40,366 bases of DNA from an uncultured Prevotella sp. Its GTDB lineage: Bacteria; Bacteroidota; Bacteroidia; Bacteroidales; Bacteroidaceae. A program made the translations under genes and the position numbers. The stretch is from NCBI GenBank assembly GCA_946612625.1, contig CAMOEW010000011.1, positions 1-40,366 on the forward strand, read 5' to 3'. The notes under the pieces were generated by a model. That model did not search any database. It saw nothing but the letters and a program-made list of their open reading frames with translations, and had not been told where the DNA came from. Shown here piece by piece: positions 17,295 through 24,969 of this stretch (the stretch's first letter is position 1; the number at the start of each line of letters is the position of its first letter).

Positions 17295-17303
17295 CAATCG
17301 TTT

Positions 17304-18209
17304 ATGTCGGATGCTAAGGTAACAACCACAGAACTTTCGGTTCTAATACCAGAGTACAACCACTCATGCTATGAGATGGTTGCAGCTCTGCACAGACAAT
17401 TAGAGACAGCAGGCATCGGCTATGAGATATATGTTGCCGACGACGGCACCACCGACGACGACATCATACGCAGCAACGTTCGCATCAATGCCCTGCCCCA
17501 CTGTCTGTATATAATTACAGGGCACAATATCGGCCGTGCAGCCATACGCAATCTTCTGTTGAAGGTGAGCCACGGCCAATGGCTTCTGTTTCTCGACTGC
17601 GACATGGAGATACCGTCGGACGGCTTCATTTCAGACTATTTGCAACATGCTGCTGGCAACGCCGATGTCATCGACGGGGGCATCCGTGTAGGAGGCAATG
17701 AGACAATGCTGGGATGCAATCTACGCTATCTTTACGAGAAACGTTCCGAGCCACGTCATCGAGCATCGGAACGAAGGAAAAATCCATACCACAGTTTCCG
17801 TACCACTAATTTCATGATTCGACGAAGCGTTGCCGAGCTAATCCGTTTCGACGAACGGTTCCGGATCTACGGCTACGAAGATGTCATTTTCGGTAAGCAA
17901 TTGGCATCTCACCGGGCACGCATTCTTCATATCGACAATCCCACTGTTCTGACCGACTACGAAGACAACACCGCATTTCTTCTCAAGACTGAGGAGGCAA
18001 TGCGCAGCCTGAACCTCTTCCATACCGAACTCTCGGGCTATTCCAGTCTGCTCAGCATCATTGACCGCTGGCGGATGGTTATGCCCGTAATAAGCATGTG
18101 CTACCGGTTGCTGGGACCATGTATGCGACGAAATCTCATGGGACCACATCCCATCCTTACATATTTTAATATATATAAGCTCGGCTATTATCTGTCACTA
18201 ACAAATTAA
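17304..18209 (+). CDS. Family 2 glycosyltransferase (stand-alone)
   Basis: A 301-residue GT2 enzyme: LSVLIPEYNHSC (strand 1), YVADDGTTDDD, HNIGRAAIRNLLL, and metal-binding FLDCDMEIPSD. The RTTNFMIRRSVAELIRFDERF and IYGYEDVIFGKQLA segments match the galactosyltransferase-like C-terminal part found in GT2 enzymes, with the ED pair as probable catalytic base region. No membrane anchor. The start was moved from a TTG to the ATG four codons on, after the -7 box. It is 12 bp upstream of rhaM, so the two are probably one transcript. Confidence 0.87.
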   Translation: MSDAKVTTTELSVLIPEYNHSCYEMVAALHRQLETAGIGYEIYVADDGTTDDDIIRSNVRINALPHCLYIITGHNIGRAAIRNLLLKVSHGQWLLFLDCDMEIPSDGFISDYLQHAAGNADVIDGGIRVGGNETMLGCNLRYLYEKRSEPRHRASERRKNPYHSFRTTNFMIRRSVAELIRFDERFRIYGYEDVIFGKQLASHRARILHIDNPTVLTDYEDNTAFLLKTEEAMRSLNLFHTELSGYSSLLSIIDRWRMVMPVISMCYRLLGPCMRRNLMGPHPILTYFNIYKLGYYLSLTN

Positions 18210-18221
18210 TATTTTACGCGT

Positions 18222-18539
18222 ATGAAACGATTTGCATTCAAGATGTATCTTAAGCCAGGCTTCGAGGCTGAGTATGCCAAGAGACATGCTGCCATCTGGC
18301 CAGAGTTGAAACAGATGATTAAGGACCAGGGAGTGGGCAACTACAGTATCTATTGGGATCGCGACACAAACATTCTCTTCGCCTATCAGGAATGTTCTGG
18401 AGAAGGCAACAGTCAGGACACCGACAACGTTGACCCCATTACCCAGAAATGGTGGGACATGATGGCCGACATCATGGAAGTGAATGCAGACAATTCGCCT
18501 GTCACCATCCCCCTCGACGAACTATTCCACATGGACTGA
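18222..18539 (+). CDS. rhaM: L-rhamnose mutarotase
   Basis: A 105-residue RhaM, which interconverts alpha and beta anomers of L-rhamnose. The residues expected from E. coli RhaM are in place: Tyr18 and His22 in EYAKRHAAIWPEL, the double Trp in ITQKWWDMMADIM, and the conserved C-terminus ELFHMD. Length is normal. No other rhamnose catabolic gene is near; its partner is a glycosyltransferase 12 bp upstream, so it may serve scavenged rhamnose or another deoxysugar. Confidence 0.92.
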   Translation: MKRFAFKMYLKPGFEAEYAKRHAAIWPELKQMIKDQGVGNYSIYWDRDTNILFAYQECSGEGNSQDTDNVDPITQKWWDMMADIMEVNADNSPVTIPLDELFHMD

Positions 18540-18554
18540 AGAACGTTCATCAAT

Positions 18555-18590
18555 GCAAGGAGGGCAAGCCGATCGGCTTGCCCTCCTTGC
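18555..18590. terminator. Perfect 36-bp palindrome between convergent genes
   Basis: GCAAGGAGGGCAAGCC and its exact complement flank GATC, giving a 16-bp perfect GC-rich stem with a 4-nt loop. It lies 15 bp after rhaM and 23 bp before the end of the convergent PPIase gene. There is no strong T tract on either side, but position and stability suggest a bidirectional terminator or mRNA 3'-end protector. Confidence 0.7.
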
Positions 18591-18613
18591 TATTAATATA
18601 TAACGTTGTTATC

Positions 18614-20752
18614 TTAGAAGAAAAGATAGCGGTTGTCAACAACCTTTGCTTTCATGTAAAGCTCATTCATGTAGCGACTGGATGCCTGGACTGCCATCTG
18701 ACGCAACTGCGACTCCATAGCTTTCTCGTCGAACTTGGCATTTGGCTTTTGCTCCTTGTTGATGAGTTCGAAAAGATAAGCACCGCCATTACCCTTGACA
18801 ACCTTCTGGCTGAAGCTGCCAGCCTTGGCTGCTGCCACAGCACCGCTAAGAGCAGGCTCGCTCGAACCTGTAGCCTGAACAAATACAGGTGCGGAGAATG
18901 TAATCTGAGGAACGGTATCAACTTTCATGCCCTTTGCCTTGGCTTCAACAATGCTTTTCACACCGGCATACTGCTTAGCAAGCATTTCGAACTTTTTATC
19001 ACGTATTACCTCGTTCTTCACCACATCCTTTACATCATCGAGGGTGCGGAAACCAACAGGATGTATTTTGGTAAGGGCAACGACAAGAAGGGTATTGTTG
19101 CTGCCACACTCATAGAGAGGAGACACATCGCCAACCTTCGCGTCGAATAGCCACTTCATAGTCTCACGTGTAGAACGTATGCCTGCTACATTGTGCTCGG
19201 CATTGGTGATGTCGGCACGCTCCATAACACGGTAGCCGTACTTCTCTGCATTCTTCTCAATACCGTCAACAGTTTGGTTCTCGCTTACAAACTGGCTGAA
19301 CTTATTGTATGCATCAGAATATGTATTCTTTGAAAAGTCGATGGTATGCTTAACCACTGCAACATCGTATTTGTCAACCATAGCACGGCGAGCAGTCACT
19401 TGAATGATGATATTGCCCTGGCTCAGAACGATATTCTTCAGTTCATTAACACCAAGTGTATTGAGCGAACTGATATAATTCTTGCTATCAGTATCAATGG
19501 TCTGAGCGTTCTCATACATTGCCGAGGTCATCCACTGCTTCTTACCTTCCTGCATGTATTTTTTTGCAAGAGCCTCGAAATCGGCACCGCTGCTAAGAGC
19601 GGTCATAATGCTGTCGGCACGCTTGTGGGCGTCGTCGGCATCGGTACCAGATACCTGAATCTGACGGTATTCTACAGAGTCGGGCAAAGAGGTCTTTGCA
19701 ATCAGTTTTACCACATTAAGAGTATTGTCGCGAGTTGTCTCAAAAACTGCCGAAACCTGTCCTGCTGACATCGAATCAACTTTGGCGGCAATATCCATCG
19801 GCATAGCCTTACGCGTTACGAGTATGCCGGTATATGGAATCTGAGACTGAGCCTTTCTTACGGTTGTTGCCACATCAGCATCGCCTTTCAACTGAGCTGC
19901 TGCTTCGTTCATAGTCTTCACAAGAGCATTGCGGTCGGCAGCAGAGGGAAGCACCTCAAAAGAAACATACTTAATGTCACGGCTCTCTACAAATTGTTCG
20001 TACATTTCCTTATCCTCGTCGTACTTAGCCTTTAAGTCGGCATCTGTCACCTCAACCTTGTTGTCGTTAATCGATGAATATGGTGCCGACGCGAGCAGGA
20101 TGTTCATATTAGTGTTCTGATCGTCGAACGACATTTTTGCAGATACTGGATTCGAGAACAGACATCCGGCCATAAGAGCATTGTACTTCATAGCGAGAGT
20201 CTGTTCGCGCAATGTGCGCTCCATGAACTTCCAGTAGTTGTAGATAGACTCATACTGCTCGGCTGCCTGTGGGTTCTGTGTACCTATGTTCTTGTAGTCG
20301 TTGAGGAATTTCGTGAGCATGGTGACGTCGAAACGACCTGTCTGCTGATTGACGAACGGTGTCTGAGCAAGCAGGGGATTGGTGCCTTCCTTAAGAATGT
20401 TCTGAAGCTCTTCGTCTGTTACTGTCAGTCCAATCTTTGCTGCCTCAGCTGAGATTATGGTGTTGGAGACAAACGAGTTCCATACCTGATCCTTAATCTG
20501 GTTGATTTCGTCTTCAGAGAGGTTGTCACGCCCCTGAGTCATCTTTATCACCTCCTGATACTCGTCAATAAGTGACTGAAACTCCTGTACTGAGATTTTC
20601 TTGCCTAACACTTCGCCGACCTGCTGACGCTGCTCGTTGTTTGTTGCCTCACACGAACGGAACATCTCCTCGGCAATGAATGCGAAAAGGGCCAGACCAA
20701 TTACTGATACAAGGACCGGACCCCAGCTTCTGATTTTTCCAATTGCTGCCAT
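18614..20752 (-). CDS. Membrane-anchored periplasmic peptidyl-prolyl isomerase (PpiD/SurA-like)
   Basis: A 712-residue chaperone-type protein. Residues about 13-30 form a single membrane anchor (GPVLVSVIGLALFAFIA), with the rest in the periplasm. A SurA-N-like helical domain follows (GEVLGKKISVQEFQSLIDEYQ ... IISAEAAKIGLTVTDEEL). A parvulin (PPIC) region is around 345-450: VEYRQIQVSGTDADDAHKRADSIMTAL, SGADFEALAKKYMQEGKK. The later part (KWLFDAKVGDVSPLYECG, FRTLDDVKDVVKNEVIRDKK) resembles a second, degenerate parvulin unit. The layout matches PpiD of E. coli, but I give no symbol because catalytic activity is uncertain. Last gene of the coaX-lptC cluster. Confidence 0.87.
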   Translation of the reverse strand: MAAIGKIRSWGPVLVSVIGLALFAFIAEEMFRSCEATNNEQRQQVGEVLGKKISVQEFQSLIDEYQEVIKMTQGRDNLSEDEINQIKDQVWNSFVSNTIISAEAAKIGLTVTDEELQNILKEGTNPLLAQTPFVNQQTGRFDVTMLTKFLNDYKNIGTQNPQAAEQYESIYNYWKFMERTLREQTLAMKYNALMAGCLFSNPVSAKMSFDDQNTNMNILLASAPYSSINDNKVEVTDADLKAKYDEDKEMYEQFVESRDIKYVSFEVLPSAADRNALVKTMNEAAAQLKGDADVATTVRKAQSQIPYTGILVTRKAMPMDIAAKVDSMSAGQVSAVFETTRDNTLNVVKLIAKTSLPDSVEYRQIQVSGTDADDAHKRADSIMTALSSGADFEALAKKYMQEGKKQWMTSAMYENAQTIDTDSKNYISSLNTLGVNELKNIVLSQGNIIIQVTARRAMVDKYDVAVVKHTIDFSKNTYSDAYNKFSQFVSENQTVDGIEKNAEKYGYRVMERADITNAEHNVAGIRSTRETMKWLFDAKVGDVSPLYECGSNNTLLVVALTKIHPVGFRTLDDVKDVVKNEVIRDKKFEMLAKQYAGVKSIVEAKAKGMKVDTVPQITFSAPVFVQATGSSEPALSGAVAAAKAGSFSQKVVKGNGGAYLFELINKEQKPNAKFDEKAMESQLRQMAVQASSRYMNELYMKAKVVDNRYLFF

Positions 20753-20801
20753 TGTTTACTTTGAATATTATTATTTTTTTACTTTTTCTCAATTCAGCCG
20801 A

Positions 20802-20817
20802 CAAAATTACAAAATTA
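20802..20817 (-). promoter_or_regulatory. Two tandem -7-like boxes upstream of the PPIase gene
   Basis: TAATTTTG occurs at 20802-20809 and 20810-20817 on the minus strand, directly adjacent. No TTTG lies at 19-21 bp. They could drive the PPIase gene independently of the upstream operon. Confidence 0.35.
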
Positions 20818-20853
20818 ATGTCAAATAACCACACAAAATACTGAAAAAAAAGT

Positions 20854-22134
20854 CTATTCAGTAACTTTTAGCCTTACTATCTCGATTTTTGTCATTGTAT
20901 TCTTGATAATTTTAAACTTGAACTTGCCAATTTCGACTATTTCGTTCAGTTTTGGCAGACTCTGGTATTCATGGAGGATGAGTCCGCTTACAGTCTTGTA
21001 CTCGTCGCTCTCGGGAAGGTCGAGGTCGAACATCTCGTTGACTTTTTCTATCTCAAGGCGTGCAGAGAGGATATAATCGCCGTCGTCTGTGCGCTTAGCA
21101 ACATAATTGGTATTGTCGTGCTCATCCTCGATGTCACCGAATATCTCCTCAACAATATCTTCCAACGACACTATACCGCTGGTACCGCCAAATTCATCAA
21201 CAACGACTCCAAGTGTTTTCTTCTGCTGAAGCAGCTGGTGCATGAGCTTGTTGGCAGCCATAGTCTCGGGAACAAACAAGATGGTGCGTATCTGGCGGTT
21301 ATCGAGTTGCGATAACTTTACGTTGTCGTCTTTCAGACGGAACATTTCCGAAGAATGTATATATCCCACGATATGATCGATGTCTTCCTTATAGACGATG
21401 ATTTTTGAATATCCGCTCTCAATAAAGAGACGCTTCAGCTCGCCTACGCTGGAATCGATCTCGATACACTCTATTTCTGTTCGAGGCACCATGCAGTCGC
21501 GCACTTTTTTATCAGTGAAATCGAGAGCATTCCGAAAAATTCTCACTTCCTCGTCGATGCTTCCATTTCCTTCCTCCGCATTATTGATGCTTGCCTCGAC
21601 GAGATAGTCGAGATCAACTTTCGTGAAGCTTTTATCATCGTCGCTTTCGTCTATGCTAGCTCCGAACATCCGCAGACAGCCACGAGACACCGTTGAAGTG
21701 AAACGCGATATTGGATAGAGAATGATATATATTACCATAGCCGGAACAGCAAACACAGTGAGCATGGTATTTGGACGGCTTTTGAAAAGATTCTTCGGTA
21801 TAAACTCGCCCATAAACAACACCACAAGGGTTGAAAGTAGCGTGTCAGCAGTCACCCTTGCACCGTCGTGTAGATCATAGAAGAGTATTTGGTCGAAGAG
21901 CTTTGCAAAAAGAATACCGTAGATGACAAGCGCAATGTTGTTGCCCACGAGCATTGTGCTTACAAACGTGTTTGGTTTGGAATAGAAATAGGCTATGCAC
22001 CTCTGTGACAATCCATTTTTCTCACGGTCCATCTCTGCAAGCATTCGGTTACTCGAAACGAATGCTATCTCCATTCCCGAGAAGAACGCGGAGAATAGCA
22101 GGGCTATTATCAAACCTATTATCAGATTGGTCAT
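20854..22134 (-). CDS. CNNM/CorC-HlyC family membrane protein (GldE-like)
   Basis: A 426-residue protein with three parts. The N-terminal DUF21/CNNM membrane domain (about 1-170) has the segments LIIGLIIALLFSAFFSGMEIAFVSSNR, FVSTMLVGNNIALVIYGILF and MGEFIPKNLF. A CBS pair follows (about 205-325; VRDCMVPRTEIECIE, LGVVVDEFGGTSGIVSLEDIVEEIFGDIEDEHD). The C-terminal CorC_HlyC domain is about 335-420. Relatives are Mg2+/Co2+ transport-linked proteins or, in gliding Bacteroidota, GldE; older annotations call them hemolysins without good reason. The gene starts 2 bp after lptC ends. Confidence 0.9.
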   Translation of the reverse strand: MTNLIIGLIIALLFSAFFSGMEIAFVSSNRMLAEMDREKNGLSQRCIAYFYSKPNTFVSTMLVGNNIALVIYGILFAKLFDQILFYDLHDGARVTADTLLSTLVVLFMGEFIPKNLFKSRPNTMLTVFAVPAMVIYIILYPISRFTSTVSRGCLRMFGASIDESDDDKSFTKVDLDYLVEASINNAEEGNGSIDEEVRIFRNALDFTDKKVRDCMVPRTEIECIEIDSSVGELKRLFIESGYSKIIVYKEDIDHIVGYIHSSEMFRLKDDNVKLSQLDNRQIRTILFVPETMAANKLMHQLLQQKKTLGVVVDEFGGTSGIVSLEDIVEEIFGDIEDEHDNTNYVAKRTDDGDYILSARLEIEKVNEMFDLDLPESDEYKTVSGLILHEYQSLPKLNEIVEIGKFKFKIIKNTMTKIEIVRLKVTE

Positions 22135-22136
22135 AT

Positions 22137-22805
22137 CTACTGCTGAACAATTGGTTTTGGCGATGCCTTATGTTTCTGGGCGGCCGGACGCTGCTGGGGA
22201 ATCACTGTCGTGGTATCTCCAGGGACGGCTGCCGGAGCAGTGGCTGTATCACTATTCTCGAAATCAGACTTCACAAACGAACCAACAGAATTAGAAATGG
22301 TGTAGTGGTTCATGTTCTCATCACTGCGGAAATACGTACCTTCCATAGTGCGCTCAGGAGTAAACAGTCGCGAAAACTTGTATGAATATATCTCGTGCTT
22401 AAAGCCATCCCAGAACAGCTCTTCGCTACGAAAGATCATTCCGTTGACATTACGCAGACAGACGCGTCCACGCAATTCCCATAGTTTTTGCTTGTCGTAA
22501 TACCATGCGGTGTCGGCCTGTACGTATGCCTGAATATGAAACTTTTCGTCGAACTGCTCGAAGAACACACCATTGATAAATGTCCAGCGCGATGGTTCAC
22601 GGACAGTATTGACATCCCACGTTTCGGCTACTATCCGGTATTTAGTGATGCCGGAGTCGGAGATAAGGGTATTAACCCCATAGCTCACCATCATCGAAAC
22701 CGAATCACGGTCATGGATAGCCGCTGCAGTATGTTCCTTCTCCTCAGAGCAAGCAACAACTGTCGTCAAAAATAATATAAATAATGTACGCGCGAGAGAT
22801 TTCAA
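22137..22805 (-). CDS. lptC: LPS export protein LptC (lipoprotein form)
   Basis: A 222-residue envelope protein. The N-terminus is a lipoprotein signal (LFILFLTTVVAC, lipobox VVAC, Cys19). The LptC-type beta-jellyroll follows: YGVNTLISDSGITKYRIVAETW, GVFFEQFDEKFHIQAYVQADTAWYYDKQKLWELRGRVCLRNVNG and ELFWDGFKHEIYS. In E. coli LptC is tethered by a membrane helix and passes LPS from LptBFG to LptA; Bacteroidota homologues are often lipoproteins. The last 45 residues are a Pro/Ala/Lys-rich disordered tail. Gene order with coaX and corC supports the call. Confidence 0.85.
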   Translation of the reverse strand: MKSLARTLFILFLTTVVACSEEKEHTAAAIHDRDSVSMMVSYGVNTLISDSGITKYRIVAETWDVNTVREPSRWTFINGVFFEQFDEKFHIQAYVQADTAWYYDKQKLWELRGRVCLRNVNGMIFRSEELFWDGFKHEIYSYKFSRLFTPERTMEGTYFRSDENMNHYTISNSVGSFVKSDFENSDTATAPAAVPGDTTTVIPQQRPAAQKHKASPKPIVQQ

Positions 22806-22836
22806 TTTCTAATTCAGGAATATTAAGCATGTAATC

Positions 22837-24156
22837 TTATTCGAACTTCCACTTACTAAACCAACGTTCGTTGAATGTAAGTCCAATGTTTATGCGGAAC
22901 TGGTTTTCGCTTATCAGTCCACTCGCACTGCGATTGAGCCATTGAGCGCTAATGTTTACATACGAACGGTTGTTCCATGCGTTCGTGATAGGAATACCGA
23001 AACCAGCACTCACGCTTATCTCCTTCGGACCACTGTTGCCATTTACTTTATAATATGATGTGGCGTAAGACACTCCCATACGATAATTGATACGCTTGAA
23101 GATACTGCGTGCCATGGCGTTAGGAATATACTCACCTCCTACTGTCACCTTATGGCGGTCGCTGAGCATTCCCGACTGCATCTCATATCTGAGACGGTTA
23201 TTTACGTTACTTGCTCCGCTGACATTGCCAGCAACATCGTTGGCTACGGGATAATCGAGTTTTCCCCACATCTGCAGGCTATAGTCGAAACCTACCCTGA
23301 ATTTGTTTATCCGGTTGTATGACGCTCCCACGCCAAAACTCGTTGGCAGACTATAGGCATTGTCAATAGAGATAGTATCGCTGAAGGTCGTGCTTTGAAG
23401 AGCCTGATAGTTGCGCATGACAAGGTCGGCATCACCGTGCATCTTATGACCCACTCCGAAGATTGCTCCCACGACGATGTTGTCAGTCTTGTTGACGTTC
23501 TGAGTCCACTGGGCGCCAAAGTCAAGCTTGTAGCTGTTTATTCTTCCAGAATAGACACGCGACAGATCGTTGGAATAAGTCTTTGATATAGCTGATGTGG
23601 CATATCTCTCATACTTGCCCCACACATAAGCTACATTGAAACCCAGCGACAAGTTCTTCCATAGATTCCATCCAGCCCCCAGAAACACCTCATTAAGTCC
23701 ACCGTTACCATTGTAATTATATACAGTGATATAATCTTTCGAAGAAGATTGTGCGCTATAGTCGTATCCGATGCTCGTAAGAGGAAGAATGCCCAAGCTG
23801 ACACCTACCTTTGGAAGCAGGCGGAATGTAGCAACAGCATACTCAAAATTGGCATTGCGTGCATTTTTCTTGTTGCCATTCTCCTTAAAATTAGTTATCT
23901 GGGCAGAAAAACCTGCATCGAAAATCATCGTGATGGAATCGATAGAAGAATACGATGCGGGATTAAGCACGTTAACCTGGCCACCTGCTCGCATACCTAT
24001 ACCCAAGCCATCCATAGCACGGTTAAATCCCTGACTCTGGTCATCCAGAATTCCCAAACCGAACTGACTGTAAGGTGTGTTTGTACCACTTTGCGCCATT
24101 GCGCCAACAGAAAGAGCCAAAGAAATAATGGCAATATATATTCTCTTCATATTCAT
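22837..24156 (-). CDS. Outer-membrane beta-barrel protein, unassigned
   Basis: A 439-residue exported protein. The signal peptide is MNMKRIYIAIISLALSVGAMAQ. The mature start, NTPYSQFGLGILDDQSQGFNRAMDGLGIGMR, is found in a Bacteroidota outer-membrane family related in layout to FadL/OmpP1 transporters. Many alternating aromatic strands follow (for example GVSLGILPLTSIGYDYSAQ, LGFNVAYVWGKYERY), ending in a terminal aromatic strand RWFSKWKFE, as in barrel proteins. Substrate unknown. It starts in a 4-bp ATGA overlap with coaX, so translation is coupled. Confidence 0.75.
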   Translation of the reverse strand: MNMKRIYIAIISLALSVGAMAQSGTNTPYSQFGLGILDDQSQGFNRAMDGLGIGMRAGGQVNVLNPASYSSIDSITMIFDAGFSAQITNFKENGNKKNARNANFEYAVATFRLLPKVGVSLGILPLTSIGYDYSAQSSSKDYITVYNYNGNGGLNEVFLGAGWNLWKNLSLGFNVAYVWGKYERYATSAISKTYSNDLSRVYSGRINSYKLDFGAQWTQNVNKTDNIVVGAIFGVGHKMHGDADLVMRNYQALQSTTFSDTISIDNAYSLPTSFGVGASYNRINKFRVGFDYSLQMWGKLDYPVANDVAGNVSGASNVNNRLRYEMQSGMLSDRHKVTVGGEYIPNAMARSIFKRINYRMGVSYATSYYKVNGNSGPKEISVSAGFGIPITNAWNNRSYVNISAQWLNRSASGLISENQFRINIGLTFNERWFSKWKFE

Positions 24157-24884
24157 TTGTTGTACATCAATATATGGTTCAGCCCTTCAGAGACTAAATA
24201 ATCGTCTGCAAAGGTCGGAGTTTTTTCTGAAATATGCAAATACTTTTGCCCTCCACCAGTTAAATAAACCAAAAGGTTTGGATATTTTAATAAATAATCG
24301 CTTATATACCCGTTAATTTCATATTCCACGCCTTTTACTACGCCACTTCTTATTGCCGTTTCTGTAGAATATCCCAAATCAGGCACATCGCCCTCGGCTT
24401 CAACCTGCGGCAACGAGGCTGTGAACTCGTGGAGAGACTTCAGACGCGTCTCCACTCCAGGAGAAATGTTACCACCAAAATAGTCGCCAGCGACTGTAAC
24501 AAAGTCGTAGGTGATACAAGTGCCGGCATCAACTATCAGCACAGGACAGCCTTCCGACTTCATCCATGCTCCCACGGCAGCTGCAAGGCGGTCGGCTCCC
24601 AATGTGGCAGGAGTTTTATATAATATATTCAAGGGGGTAGGTGTAGATGCAGGATGCAGTTCCATTACGGGAAAACCTAACGAATGGACAACCGACATGA
24701 AAGCGGCTGTCGGCTTTATAACAGAAGACAATATACCCCGCTCAAAATGGTGACTGTTGCAAAATATTGCTATTCTATTCCATTCTCCATCAGCGATAGC
24801 AAGCTCATCCATGAGCTGGGAGCCATTGAACGCAATAAGCTTCGTCCGAGTGTTACCTATATCTATTGTAAGGTTCATTTTCAT
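24153..24884 (-). CDS. coaX: Type III pantothenate kinase
   Basis: A 243-residue CoaX, which phosphorylates pantothenate in the first step of CoA synthesis. It belongs to the ASKHA ATPase fold: phosphate-1 motif TIDIGNTRTK (Asp8), GADRLAAAVGAW (pantothenate/adenosine region), DAGTCITYDFV (phosphate-2 motif, Asp equivalent to the catalytic base) and LTGGGQKYL (adenosine motif). Met3 is a possible alternative start. First gene of the envelope cluster; its promoter mirrors that of the divergent DUF4105 gene. Confidence 0.92.
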   Translation of the reverse strand: MKMNLTIDIGNTRTKLIAFNGSQLMDELAIADGEWNRIAIFCNSHHFERGILSSVIKPTAAFMSVVHSLGFPVMELHPASTPTPLNILYKTPATLGADRLAAAVGAWMKSEGCPVLIVDAGTCITYDFVTVAGDYFGGNISPGVETRLKSLHEFTASLPQVEAEGDVPDLGYSTETAIRSGVVKGVEYEINGYISDYLLKYPNLLVYLTGGGQKYLHISEKTPTFADDYLVSEGLNHILMYNK

Positions 24885-24904
24885 GTCTTTTTGCTTTCGC
24901 GCTG

Positions 24905-24912
24905 CAAAATTA
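24905..24912 (-). promoter_or_regulatory. -7 box of coaX
   Basis: TAATTTTG on the minus strand, followed by CAGCG, about 20 nt before the coaX start. The 13-bp block 24900-24912 is the exact reverse complement of 24958-24970. No clear -33 box. Confidence 0.6.
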
Positions 24913-24957
24913 TTGAAAAAAATCGAGATAATAGAATGAAAAGTGAAAAAAAGAGAG

Positions 24958-24965
24958 TAATTTTG
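24958..24965 (+). promoter_or_regulatory. -7 box of the DUF4105 gene
   Basis: TAATTTTG, then CAGC, then a GTG start codon at 24970. The 4-nt spacing equals that of tadA and implies a leaderless mRNA beginning at or near GTG. Confidence 0.6.
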
Positions 24966-24969
24966 CAGC

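Noticed and set aside
12863..18209. Complete O-antigen or capsule locus
   Set aside because: Four glycosyltransferases are present but no wzx, wzy, nucleotide-sugar synthesis or initiating transferase genes; rpsP and a DUF4923 gene interrupt.
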